Source of the DNA: Ypsolopha sequella
Taxonomy: Eukaryota > Arthropoda > Insecta > Lepidoptera > Ypsolophidae
DNA length: 64,000 nt
Reading direction: 5' to 3'
NCBI GenBank assembly: GCA_934047225.1
Contig: OW203991.1
Location: 6,324,001-6,388,000, forward strand
This document shows, piece after piece, positions 41,301-49,422 of the stretch. Position numbers and translations under genes: made by a program. How positions within the stretch are numbered: the stretch's first letter is position 1; every line of letters starts with the position of its first letter. The notes below the pieces were generated by a model, which did no database searches, had not been told where the DNA came from, and saw only the letters and a list, made by a program, of their open reading frames with translations.

Positions 41301-44300
41301 CTCTCCGCCAGCATCTATACAAAGTTTCATGCGTCTAAACCAATTTTCGAAACACTTTTTCCACTCGGCCTCAGACACCTCTTCTTTGGCTTTCTCGAAT
41401 GCTGTTAGTGCATCTTCCGGCGATGAAAACTTTCGAGTTAATGCTAAATCAAGGCTGTAAGGAGGATGACCTAAAAGTTTAACCAATGTGCAGTCCAGGA
41501 AGTCCCACGTTTTGAGCGCTAAATGCGCTGGCGCGTTGTCATGGTGAAGAGGAACCCCGTGTTCGATCGCTTGTTGCACACAGCAGTGAAAACTTCTGGC
41601 AAGTATACCATTCGGCATTGATGCTACTTTGATTTCGTGAAGGAATTGACAACAAATACCCCGTCAAATTGAAAAAAACTAGCGATCAAAATCTTCCCTG
41701 CGCTTCCCCATCGCTTCACTTTGGTAGGTGTTGATTCGTTTTCAAACAGCCAAACTGTCGACTGAAGCTTCGTTTCTGGATCGTATTGATAAATCCAAGA
41801 TTCATCTCCTGTAATGTCGTAACCACTCCGAGACGAGCCTGCGTCAAATTTAGCAATCATGTCACTGTACCATTCCACGCGGGCCTGCTTCTGAGCAGCG
41901 GTGAGGTTGTGCGGAACTCAGCGCGAAATTATCCTCCTCACGCGAAGGTGCTCGTGTAGAATCTCGTGAATGCTTCCCGATCCATTCTGCAATATGTGCT
42001 GAATCTCTTCATACGTAATTCGCCTATTTTCTTGAATTAAATTTTGCAGTGCTAGCATGTTTCCTTCTGTAACAACCGACAAAGGGCGACCACTTCTTTC
42101 TTCATTTTAGGCTTTATGCGACATTTGAAATCGTAAATAATCACCGCATGAAAATATTCCCAGCGCAGATCATAAAAAAAAAATGTGTAGTGAAAGTTTG
42201 AAGTTGGAACGTTCGTATTTTTACTTTTAAATAATTGTATTTTGAATACTACTATTATTAAAACAATTAAAAAAATATAACTCGATATATTTCGGCCCTC
42301 GGTATATACAGTTGTGGTCATATAATTAGGAACGACTGATAAGAAAGTCGTTTTTTGACAAATAAGTAGCTGTTACTTTTGTATTAACTTATTGATAACA
42401 AATTTAAACCACACAAAATAACAGTTATATTAGTAGGCTTTAATAATTTATACCCAATATGCAAAACAATTGCACTGCTATCAAAAGTTCATATCATCTT
42501 CAAATTGCTATTGTATTTTAAATGTACTGTCCGCTTGACAAATAATTAGGAACGGAAAAAAATCATTCTTAATTTTGAATTTCGAAAACAAATATCGCAT
42601 TTTTTTTGTTTCCCGCGTATTCTATGGTTAGATCGCTTTATATTGACTAAATTGAAAGTGCATAATTATTCCAAAATCATGGGCAAAAAGGAGAGTTGTG
42701 TTCCATAGACGCGGAAAATGATTATGGCTCTATATGAACGTAATTGGTCGTATAAAAAGATTGCTGATCATTTGAAGTGCTCTAAAACCAAGTTGTTTAA
42801 TGCTGTAAATCACGTCAAAAAGTTTAATATTACGAATAATGTACCTCGAAAGCCTAAATCTAGAAAAACAACATCACGTGAAGATGCTTTGATTGTTCGT
42901 GCAGCAAAGGCTGATCCTTTCAAGAGTTCAGAAAATATAAAGAGGGAAGTTTTTGACGACGGAGGAGTATCTACACGTACAGTACGAAGTCGCTTAACTG
43001 ATGCAAAGTTATTTGGAAGAATCGCCCGGAGTGTACCGCTTCTCACGAAGGTGCACCGAAAAGCTAGGTTAGAGTTCGAGAAAAAATATGGCAACTGGAC
43101 AGCAAGTCCTTGGAAAAACGTGTTATTTTCTGATGAAACGAAAATAAATAGACTAGGGTCTTATGGTAAACAGTATGTGCGTAGACCGCCTAAGCAAGCT
43201 TTGAATCCTAAGTTCACGAAAAAAGTGGTAAAGCATGGGGGAGGAAACATAAAAGTTTGGGGATGTTTCTCAGGTCATGCTGTTGGGCCAGTTAAAAAGA
43301 TTGAAGGTATGCTAGACCAATTTAAATACAAGCAAATATTGGAGGAGACTATGCTTCCTTATGCTGAGGAGAGGTTGCCTGTAGTCTGGATATTTCAGCA
43401 AGATAATGACCCCAAACACACTGCTCATTCAGTTAAAAGGTTTCTTAGTGATCAAAAAATTACTGTGTTAGATTGGCCTGCAAATGGTCCAGATCTTAAT
43501 CCGATCAAAAATCTTTGGAGAGAAGTAAAGAAGAGTGTGGCTGCGAAAAGGACGAGCAATTTGAACGATCTATATGATGCCTTTGTCGAATTGTGGAACA
43601 CTATTTCAGATGAAACCTGTAAAAACTTAATAGATTCCATGGCCCGTCGCTGCAGAGCAGTTATTGTAAGAAAGGGCCACCCTACAGAATACTAATACTG
43701 CTTTTTGTAAGCTGTGTTAAAAGTTTTGTAATAAATATTGCTTATTTCATTAAAATGGTTTCTGATACAGTTCAATAAATTAATTTATTTTTTCCGTTCC
43801 TAATTATTTGTCCATAGCTAGAAAGTTTCAAATAAATAGTTCAAATGGAACTTTAATTAAATTATCAATTGAATTCAACAATTTTACATATTATATATGT
43901 AGTATAAAAGCCTGCTTACATAGCTATATTATCATGTCGTTTGAAGGTAGTAACAGTAATATAAACTAAAGTTACAGCAACTTGTTTTTCTGAAAGTTAC
44001 TTCGGTATTAGTCGTTCCTAATTATATGGCCACAACTGTATATATATCATATATATATATCATATATTTTGAATAGTAGTTTATGCTACAGGGGCGAAAA
44101 GGAATAAATTACGAGGACGTAGCGAGTGTTTTAAACGTAACCGAGTAATTTATTGCTCTTACTACGTTTTTCAATGCATAGTGTGAGTAAATAAAACAAA
44201 TATAATCTTGTGAACTTTAAATTATGATTGGCTCAAAAAGACTGTATCCAGAGCCGTTAAACAGTGGGGAAAAAAGTATAACATTTATGGTACACTGGAA

Positions 44301-46105
44301 AGGCTGCAGGTTAGCCAACCATTGCAAACAAATAAAAAAATAATAATAATAAAGCCCTAGGGCAAAATAATCGACTTTCTGTTCGGTTTTGATGCATAAA
44401 AAGTGAGCCTTTAAGAGCATTGAAAAATAAATTATAACTGGCCAGACATAAAAACTTTTATTTGCAAAACATATTACGTGGCCTAGTATGATATACTCTC
44501 AATCAAAAACAGTTTGCGGTCGAAACGCTTACCAAATCCTGAAAGGGAAGGATCTACTTCCAGCATTATCAAACAGCGGGATCATGGCCCAGAGAGTGCA
44601 CGTCGACAATGCACTGGTCATGAAGAATAAACAGAGACGCCTGATCCTGCGAGCAAGCACTGAGAGGATCCTGTGGAAAGCCGAGGAAGTTTAAAATAAA
44701 CCGGCCAAGTGCGAGTCAGACTCGCGCACGAAGGGTTCCGTACCATTATCTACAATAATACAGATCACGCCAAATTTCTAGTACGCTCGAAAGTTGCTCT
44801 TCCCAAGAACGGCCCATACATTTTGTTCCTGCTGATGCGAATCTTCCCGTGTTTAGAGGGGACTAAAAGTTTGGCGCGATCTGTACTCGTTAACTTGTAA
44901 AGCCTACTTAGCTGTGATAGTTTTCCTTTTAATTTCGTTATGTATACTACTGCAGTGATTTTTTTCACGTCTCCAAATACAACCGTTTCGCTGGCAGGGG
45001 GGGGACAATTGACTCTAACAAAAATTAACATTTTTAAGCTTATATTTGACAAACGAAACCCTGGATCGAAAAATAGTCTTCTCACACCCCCATATTTTTA
45101 AATTACCTATCCAACGACGGGTACACGTGGGGTACACTAGAGGTGACAGACGAGAAAAAAAATCATCCCCACTTTACGTGTAGGGGAGGTACCCTAAAAA
45201 ACATCTTTTCCAAAATTTTACTGGACCACTTTATTGGCGTGATAAATGCCAAATTGCAGCTTTCTAGTGCTAATAGTCTCTAAGCTAAGCCGTGGACAGA
45301 CAGACAGACACACGGACATGGCGAAACTATAAGGGTTCCTTGTTGTTGACTACGGAACTCTAAAAAGTATATTCCTATGCAATATGAAGATTAATTCAGA
45401 TTATTTGGCTAAATTTGGCTTTGGATACTCTAAACATTATGTAGAGAGCATTTACAAACTACAAAAGATCAATTAGAAACAAATTTAACCGATTATTTAT
45501 TTTGATAAAGCTCCTTAAACCTGTGACCTCTTCCTTTCACGATAAGTGCGCCACCGAGGTACACCGAGGGACTAGGGCCCTTTTAATTTTTCCACCATAC
45601 CTGTACCTACACTGTTTTATTTTTTGCAACTACCTGATGTACCAGCCAGTAACGCATATAGGTATATTAAACGCTCACGAGAGCGTTTTTTCTTATTTAC
45701 CTTTTCTAGTTTGTAATGCACTCACTCTATAAATGTTTATGGAGATGAATGTACATATTTAACTTACTTTTCATGTATCAAGGACTGAGGCTCAAAAGTA
45801 TCGCTCTTCATCAAGTGGAGAAGCTGATTCAGGCTCTTCTTCTTTGCCAAAAAAACTGTGGTTTTATAGCACAAAGACGCTTGAGTAAACAGCAGATAAG
45901 AAGCTTCTGATGCTGCCTCAATGTCATCCAGAACATTGAAGAGGTAAATAAACTCGAAAAGGAGGAAGCTGTATTGGGACAACATCACTAGTAACATGTA
46001 AATGTTGTGCAATATAAGATCATTTTCTGACGGAAGCCATACGCCAAAGAATTTCATTATGTTTTTTGGGAGCATTAGGTATAGGTTTTCGATGTTAACC
46101 GCCAT
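32312..46105 (-). CDS. Odorant receptor OR-A (complete, 8 exons, 391 aa)
   Basis: This is an insect seven-transmembrane odorant receptor, an odour-gated ion channel subunit expected to work with Orco in olfactory neuron dendrites. Exons on the minus strand: 46105-45768, 44670-44533, 40428-40260, 39369-39257, 39188-39089, 36152-36048, 33238-33083, 32368-32312. They sum to 1176 nt with consistent phases, standard GT/AG ends and no stop before TGA. Family marks include FGVWLPSENDLILHN at the start, TLWAMIPLFDNAGSRSFPFR, FQLSGSVAIICITGLR, LYCWCGHELTIRSEKL, RAGHYIPLSRQTFIA and the C-terminal SSYSYFAVLNQANSK. It is paralogous to OR-B, 52% identical over the penultimate exon (27/52 by hand count). 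It has one extra intron (39089/36152). The gene looks functional. The odour ligand cannot be read from sequence. Confidence 0.93.
32409..32520. repeat. Near-perfect palindrome in OR-A intron 7
   Basis: GCGCGCGACGCGACTTAGTT with ATCACAAGTGCGAGGAGCGT is mirrored by CACGTTCCTTGCACTTGTGA and AACTAAGCCGCGTCGCGCGC. The arms are about 45 bp around a short loop. It lies 41 bp upstream of the terminal exon acceptor. Confidence 0.8.
32588..32925. repeat. TTAAGAGCGGTTTC repeat with internal duplications
   Basis: The motif GCAGCCGGATTGTGAAAAAT is repeated three times at the left edge. The body (TTAATCGAAATAGAACACTT ... CAATGGAAACTTTGCGATG) matches 21786-21965 and 37105-37345. Confidence 0.75.
33083..33238 (-). 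CDS. OR-A exon 7
   Basis: 156 nt, acceptor CCTCAG, donor GTAAGA. It reads SEKLREVLYKCPWYEQETRF then FRAGHYIPLSRQTFIA. This is the most conserved exon of the family. Confidence 0.94.
33268..33870. mobile_element. TIR-bounded element with a THAP-domain remnant
   Basis: The left end ATGAGGAACTTTCCAGGCCA and the right end (reverse-complemented AATGAGGAACTTTCCAAGAC) are inverted and continue through CTCATAGATGGCGCTGT. Inside, from 33638 (+), a short frame reads MVGRCAWVPGCNNLGHHVMP. This resembles the start of a THAP zinc finger and then stops. It is probably a deleted derivative of a THAP-transposase element; the family is not determined. Confidence 0.55.
34117..34530 (+). repeat. About 420-bp dispersed repeat (copy 2 of 3)
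   Basis: It matches 63166-63585 in the same orientation and 13862-14335 in reverse. Confidence 0.8.
34885..35440. repeat. Inverted-repeat element with a partial tandem duplication of its right end
   Basis: GCATCGTGCTTTAAAAAGAG and CGTCATCTCTGTCACACGAA on the left are mirrored on the right (TTCGTGTGACAGAGATGACG ... CTCTTTTTAAAGCACGATG). The right-end segment from GGATACCGGACTGTTAGT is then repeated once more at 35370-35435. Confidence 0.75.
35610..35935 (+). repeat. GCACTTGGCCGG dispersed repeat (copy)
   Basis: It begins TTTTTAGGGTTCCGTACCCA, has a (CTGTCCGT) tract, and ends GACTCGCACTTGGCCGGTTT. It is closely similar to 20392-20662. It lies just beyond the OR-A exon 6 donor, in intron 6. 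Confidence 0.85.
36048..36152 (-). CDS. OR-A exon 6
   Basis: 105 nt, acceptor TTGTAG, donor GTAATG. It reads VSRDSVQFFSMCNYMVTMLS then LFLYCWCGHELTIR, containing the conserved CWCGHELT motif. Confidence 0.9.
36375..36930. repeat. Large inverted-repeat element in OR-A intron 5
   Basis: ATACTTTTGTCAAAAAAAAA, ATAGGTAATAGAAATATGAA and neighbouring blocks on the left are mirrored on the right over about 230 bp per arm. The centre is about 100 bp. There is no coding sequence. Confidence 0.75.
37105..37345. mobile_element. Complete MITE of the GGATTGTGAAAAAYCCGCC family
   Basis: Inverted ends (CAGCCGGATTGTGAAAAATC left; mirror at 37325-37345) enclose a body that is itself inverted (CTCAATAGTTATTCAACAAA type). 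It appears to be the intact form of the repeats at 21786 and 32588. Confidence 0.7.
37370..37730 (-). pseudogene. Jockey-like LINE, 3' end fragment
   Basis: The minus strand reads VDLVEKILKLFVPDRYLRG then SHTLFAAPFSRTNLYRYSP, the same C-terminal region as the LINE at 15510-16965, with the same TTTGAA tail. It is strongly 5'-truncated and frameshifted near its end. Confidence 0.85.
37750..37912. repeat. Fold-back element inserted in a TTAAGAGCGGT repeat
   Basis: AATGCAAGTTTAAATAAAAC, ACTACGAGTATGTTGCTGCG and ACAGAAGCTCT are mirrored by AGAGCTTCTGTCGCAGCAAC and AAGTTTTATTCCAACTTGCA. Both sides are flanked by TTAAGAGCGGT-like sequence. Confidence 0.7.
38755..39005 (-). repeat. CCACTGCTGG dispersed repeat
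   Basis: The sequence around AGCCTAGTTCGTCCACTGCT and ATAAGCCTTTCCAGGACTTT is a longer relative of 24953-25075. It is non-coding, in OR-A intron 5. Confidence 0.65.
39089..39188 (-). CDS. OR-A exon 5
   Basis: 100 nt, acceptor TTTCAG, donor GTATGT. It reads FMDLVENTFHANIFFQLSGS then ICITGLRISI. The intron before it is only 68 bp. In OR-B this segment and the next are one exon. Confidence 0.88.
39257..39369 (-). CDS. OR-A exon 4
   Basis: 113 nt, acceptor TTACAG, donor GTAAGT. It reads FQKVPKSAKLTTDEQKQLFD then YNLFVRGIKHHQAVI, the loop before transmembrane segment 5 or 6. It is three bases longer than its OR-B partner. Confidence 0.9.
39420..39720 (-). repeat. tRNA-derived SINE
   Basis: The minus strand has an A-box-like GCTCAGAAACTGGGAGAG and a B box GGTCGTGGGTTCAATTCCC. 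The shared tail follows (GACGTAATAATCGTCGGTGA ... GGGATTCATGTCGTGAC), also present at 275-400. It lies in OR-A intron 3. Confidence 0.7.
40260..40428 (-). CDS. OR-A exon 3
   Basis: 169 nt, acceptor TTTTAG, donor GTAGGG. It reads MPVRPEKSPHYELGYLYQVL to CAELDIIMDKITK. Its first about 80 nt and acceptor are copied repeatedly in the intron immediately upstream (40440-40985). Confidence 0.92.
40421..40985 (-). repeat. Tandem array of OR-A exon-3 start plus splice acceptor
   Basis: Six junctions of the form acceptor-CCAGTGAGACCC recur at 40421 (the real exon edge) and near 40597, 40681, 40769, 40859 and 40950, with spacing of about 84-91 bp. Each unit carries the first about 80 nt of exon 3 plus about 15 nt of the preceding intron. 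A roughly 75-bp AT-rich insertion (40490-40565) interrupts the first unit. Reading through a unit meets TAG at each acceptor, so the array is not coding as a block. Confidence 0.85.
41280..42115 (-). pseudogene. mariner transposase pseudogene
   Basis: The minus strand reads RPLSVVTEGNMLALQNLIQE, GYDITGDESWIYQYDPETKL (first Asp), GVPLHHDNAPAHLAL (second Asp) and LGHPPYSLDLAL. It then skips the usual block after the third Asp, resuming SSPEDALTAFEKAKEEVSEA to the C-terminus FFENI. Frames shift between 41624 and 41618. It is a decayed copy in OR-A intron 2. Confidence 0.88.
42309..44038 (+). mobile_element. Tc1-type transposon, complete ends, IR/DR structure
   Basis: The 1730-bp element is flanked by TA (42307-42308, 44039-44040). 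The outer TIR is CAGTTGTGGTCATATAATTA, followed by GGAACGACT; the mirror differs at one base in that stretch. A second, inner copy of the core AATTAGGAACG lies near 42543 and, mirrored, near 43795. Each about 230-bp terminal region therefore carries two presumed transposase-binding sites, as in IR/DR elements such as Sleeping Beauty. It sits in OR-A intron 2, opposite to the receptor. Confidence 0.92.
42679..43695 (+). pseudogene. Tc1-like transposase, catalytic Glu changed to Lys
   Basis: The family start ATG at 42679 (MGKKESCVP) is followed by an in-frame TAG at 42706-42708. The frame then stays open from ATG 42718 for 325 codons. Seen from that second Met: an N-terminal helix-turn-helix (ERNWSYKKIADHLKCSKTKL), a second DNA-binding helix region (GVSTRTVRSRL), then the catalytic motifs LFSDET (D139), QQDNDPKHT (D229) and GPDLNPIKNLW. 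In the last, K264 stands where the family has Glu (DD34E). One G-to-A change at 43507 explains it. The protein is therefore expected to be inactive for cleavage. Confidence 0.9.
44078..44425 (+). repeat. Dispersed repeat (copy 2 of the 1083-1480 family)
   Basis: Closely similar to 1083-1480 over most of its length, with a few indels. It adjoins the right end of the Tc1 element. Confidence 0.8.
44533..44670 (-). CDS. OR-A exon 2
   Basis: 138 nt between acceptor TCCACAG and donor GTAAGC. It reads ILSVLARRIRRLCLFFMTSA to SRSFPFRI. Its length and phases are identical to OR-B exon 2. Confidence 0.92.
44699..45367 (-). repeat. GCACTTGGCCGG repeat carrying a nested MITE, OR-A intron 1
   Basis: It begins ACCGGCCAAGTGCGAGTCAG and ends TTGTTGACTACGGAACTCTA. 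A 123-bp TA-flanked MITE (44761-44883) lies inside. The body matches 59495-60215 in OR-B intron 1 (CAAATACAACCGTTTCGCTG etc.). Confidence 0.8.
44761..44883. mobile_element. 123-bp TA-flanked MITE (copy 1)
   Basis: The ends CAGATCACGCCAAATTTCTAG and, reverse-complemented from the right, CAGATCGCGCCAAACTTTTA are inverted, with TA on both sides. The copy at 59615-59737 has the same length. Confidence 0.85.
45768..46105 (-). CDS. OR-A exon 1 (start codon)
   Basis: ATG at 46103-46105 begins MAVNIENLYLMLPKNIMKFF. It runs to FEPQSLIHE plus two bases, at donor GTAAGT. The first hydrophobic segments (MLLVMLSQYSFLLFEFIYLF; AASEASYLLFTQASLCYKTT) are visible. Confidence 0.9.
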
Positions 46106-47276
46106 AGTAATGATCTTTAGGATAATACAAAATTACTTGTCTGGGTCTCAATTCTCAAAGTCGAATGGTGACTGAAGATTAGAGTTTGAATACTCAACAA
46201 AATTATACCTATATATGGCCATTTAATTCTTGTGAAACTTGATGAGTTGGAAAGTTTAATCGCTTTAGTCTTTGAGTATTAAACAAACCGGAGAGCGTAC
46301 GGGTACCGATTTCTATACAAAAAATTTTACCGCTTTCGGTGGGGGGCGAGGCAGCGCACTCAAATACATATTAATTAGATACTAATGCATTTTTCGATTA
46401 CATCGCTACGCACGCACACAAAAAAAATATCAAACACATAGCTTAAATTATACGCACACAATCACATTCACATACAGTGTCATCTTTTTTTTATAATTTT
46501 TTTATTTGTTTTTACAATAATACATTTTATAAAATTTTACAAATATCGCCAAACTGCAAAACAGTTTGTTGGCTATCTCTACCAATCGAAAATGAAATAA
46601 GAATATAATAATAATAAGATGGCGTCCGTTGCGTCAACAAGTTAGTGCTGCAAACTGTTGATATTTAATTATTGATGAGTTCTGCTAACAGTTTAAGACA
46701 ATAGTTAGATATTAAAAGAAACATTTTTTATTCAAAGCGGCGGTAGCTCAGACGGTAGAACCCTAACCTCTCAAATCTTGACACCGGTCAGGATTGCACC
46801 AATGAATTTATATGCATTACCTTATACTTGAAAATCACAATTTAAAAGAACTTATAATAAATAAACATAGTTTAATAAGAATAATATTTTTCTTACTTTT
46901 TTTAGTAAGTATTTTAGTATTTAAGATGTGATACCATCGTATTAGTTCGTAAGTCTCGTTTTACTTTTTCAAAGTACTTAGTAAGAAATATGTTAAAAAA
47001 ATTCAAAAATAAATAAACAAGCAAGCAGTAGCCTATCATTATCCAGCTACATTAATATTTGGCGTTTGCAATAATAGACGTAAAAAGGAAGTATAATTAG
47101 GTGGTATAGCCAACTTCAAAGATTACCCCAAATAATGTCTTGTTCAATTTAGTGGCAACACTTTTTGACTAAGAATATTTTTTGCTGATTCAGGGCAATA
47201 TTTAATAATATTTGGACAAATTAATACTTACAGGTAGAAAGTAAAATGTTATCCTTTTTGAAATTAGATCATTCTA
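46106..47276. other. Intergenic between OR-A and OR-B, retroelement tails
   Basis: An AT-rich retroelement-like tail lies at about 46480-46660 and a tRNA-like SINE piece at 46736-46805. The OR-A promoter should lie just above 46105, but no clear core promoter motif was recognised. Confidence 0.45.
46736..46805 (+). repeat. tRNA-derived SINE fragment
   Basis: GGCGGTAGCTCAGACGGTAG is an A box and GGTCAGGATTGCACC a degenerate B box at tRNA spacing. The stems are poor, so it is not a functional tRNA. Confidence 0.5.
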
Positions 47277-48180
47277 AATTATTATTACATACGGCTTGAA
47301 CACTCACGTGTGATTGTTGTTGACTATATGCCAACCGTTTCACCGATACAATTTCGGCATTATCAAGGCGAGTGTCGTTCTTAGGACGACGACGCGGCGT
47401 TCACCGTCGTTGTCAAACGGGCACTGGCGGCCGCCGATCGGCGAGCTGCACGCATTGCTCGTGCGCTGAGCGTTGGCTGCGTCGTCGATAGGGGTGGGAT
47501 GGTGGATGCACTTGATTCCTTTGATTGTTCCAATTGTTTGTTATTAGGGGCGGTTATTAAACAAAACGAACTCACAACATCGTCACTGTCACTGGGCACT
47601 GTTCTAAAGTTGCTCGATCCATCGAGAACCGGTTTCCAAGACGGAGCCAGCTGCCAACCATGATCCCTGTTGAAGTTGGGATTACGACTTATCTCGATGG
47701 CTTCGTGTATTTTGCGAGGAATGGTATATTTCTCCTTCACTAATACTGTAGCCTTGTCGAAACGGATGAAGTGGATCGTATCCGAACTTAGTGCATGTTC
47801 AGCTACTGCTGACCCGTTAATGTCCAGTTTCTTCATGGATCGAATATGTTCAGTCAGCCTTGTGGACACGTTGCGCTTGGTTTCTCCTATGTAGCTTTTT
47901 CCACAATCGCACGGGACTTTATAAACTCCAGGTGTGTTGAGAGGGTCTCGGTCCTTTGGGGATCTCAGCCAGTTCCGTAGTTTGGTGGGGGTTCGGAAGA
48001 TAGTCTTCACACTGTACTTCCTACGAACCTAAGAACGACCTAAGATCTACGACCTACGAACGACCTACGTCCTAAGAACGACACTCGCCTTGATAATGCC
48101 GAAATTGTATCGGTGAAACGGTTGGCATATAGTCAACAACAATCACACGTGAGTGTTCAAGCCGTATGTAATAATAATTT
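47277..48180 (-). mobile_element. Penelope-like element fragment between inverted terminal repeats
   Basis: About 100-bp inverted repeats bound the segment. The left begins AAATTATTATTACATACGGC and continues CTTGAACACTCACGTGTGAT; the right is its mirror, ending at 48180. Between them is the GIY-YIG endonuclease frame 48010-47381. The reverse transcriptase expected upstream is absent, so it is a 5'-deleted copy. It lies between OR-A and OR-B, just below the OR-B terminal exon. Confidence 0.8.
47381..48010 (-). pseudogene. GIY-YIG endonuclease domain of a Penelope-like retroelement
   Basis: 209 residues, with NTPGVYKVPCDCGKSYIGET (the GVY...YIG signature), RNVSTRLTEHIRSMKK, then AVAEHALSSDTIHF and EAIEISRNPNFNRDHGWQLA. 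This is the endonuclease that Penelope-like elements carry after their reverse transcriptase. The C-terminal tail is Ser/Ala-rich and probably unconserved. The frame is open, but without the reverse transcriptase it cannot support mobility alone. Confidence 0.88.
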
Positions 48181-48659
48181 AGTATGTCAGCTCACGCGAG
48201 TTTTAATAATATTATAGATCATTCTAATCTCTTTTTGCACCAAAATATACTGCAATTCGGTATTTTTGTCGGAGATTGTTCAGAATGACGCGGAACGCGC
48301 AGCAACTAGTTTTATAAAAACGGTATGACCAGTGGTCGTACCTTTAGCAGAGGGGTAAATATGCTGTTCGTACGGTCTCCAGTCGGTTTAATGCTCTAAG
48401 GCTTTAGTTTACAAACTTAATAAAAGGTGCCAATTACAAACATTGTAATTGCTGTTTTAACTGAAACACCACCTGGTGCAGTCCCATGGTCGTAATGTCA
48501 AATTAAACGTTTTGGATTATTTATAAATAATTGACATTGTTTTATTACAATAAAATAATAAATATTAAGAAATATGTCTGAGTAAAGTTAAAGTTTTAAT
48601 TCCATGACAGTTCCAGGACCTATTTATTTATATTTTACAGATTTATCTACCTGTTTTAA

Positions 48660-49075
48660 TCATTCAAATTCAAATTCAAATAGTTTATTTTGCAAAGCAG
48701 GTATAGATATATACACTTTTTACACGTCAAATTTAATCTAATAAAGAAAATATATGTAATAAAATAATAAATGTACATGAACTAAATTAAAGGTTTATTT
48801 AATTTATGTAGCAATATATTTACGATTAAAATGATAGGTAAAATATATATTATACAAGGTAAAATCCAATCAGCCGCCCGAACCCATACCGGAGACCCGG
48901 CCAGGGACCAGGAACAAGGTTCAATGATCACCAACCGAGCCCCCAGCACGAATCCAGGCGGCCGAATAAATCCCATCCTATATACTACATACTAATAGGT
49001 TACATATATAAATACATGCCTACCTCCGCCCATTCGATTAGTCTTGCTAAGAAGAAGGGCAAGAAACTTAGCAAG
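48660..49075 (-). repeat. Non-LTR retroelement 3' tail
   Basis: It starts with (ATTCAA)n followed by TAGTTTATTTTGCAAAGCAG. Farther on, CCCGGCCAGGGACCAGGAAC and a CTTGCTAAGAAGAAGGGCAA stretch occur. It looks like the reverse-oriented 3' end of a LINE; no protein could be read confidently. Confidence 0.5.
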
Positions 49076-49365
49076 ATCATGTCTTTTTTTTCAACATAAA
49101 ACTTATACTATACAATATATGACTTATATCTACTTTAACCAAGGGATAAGAAAATACAAGACAGCAGGAATGCAGGTTAATGAAAAAAGAAAAACATATA
49201 TATCTTTGTCTACCTGTCTCATATAGTCCTTTTCCTTTTAGAGTCTGTAATCAATTAATGTTTACACCTTAGAGGAATCATAAGTTAAGAAATTATACTA
49301 TTTAATTAAATTATAACTTATTAAAATTATTGTTATCTTGAATAGAAATATAATTGCGTACTATT

Positions 49366-49422
49366 TCAATCCTTATGCGTCTGCCTCAGTAGTGCGAAGT
49401 AGGAATAGGACATCCGCAGGAT
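49366..49422 (-). CDS. OR-B terminal exon 7
   Basis: 57 nt after acceptor TTTCAG. It reads ILRMSYSYFALLRQTHKD and stops TGA. Same length as the OR-A terminal exon. Confidence 0.92.
   Translation of the reverse strand: MLRMSYSYFALLRQTHKD

Noticed and set aside
41283..41878. Active mariner transposase
   Set aside because: The frame is broken, the region after the third catalytic Asp is deleted, and the N-terminal part is in another frame.
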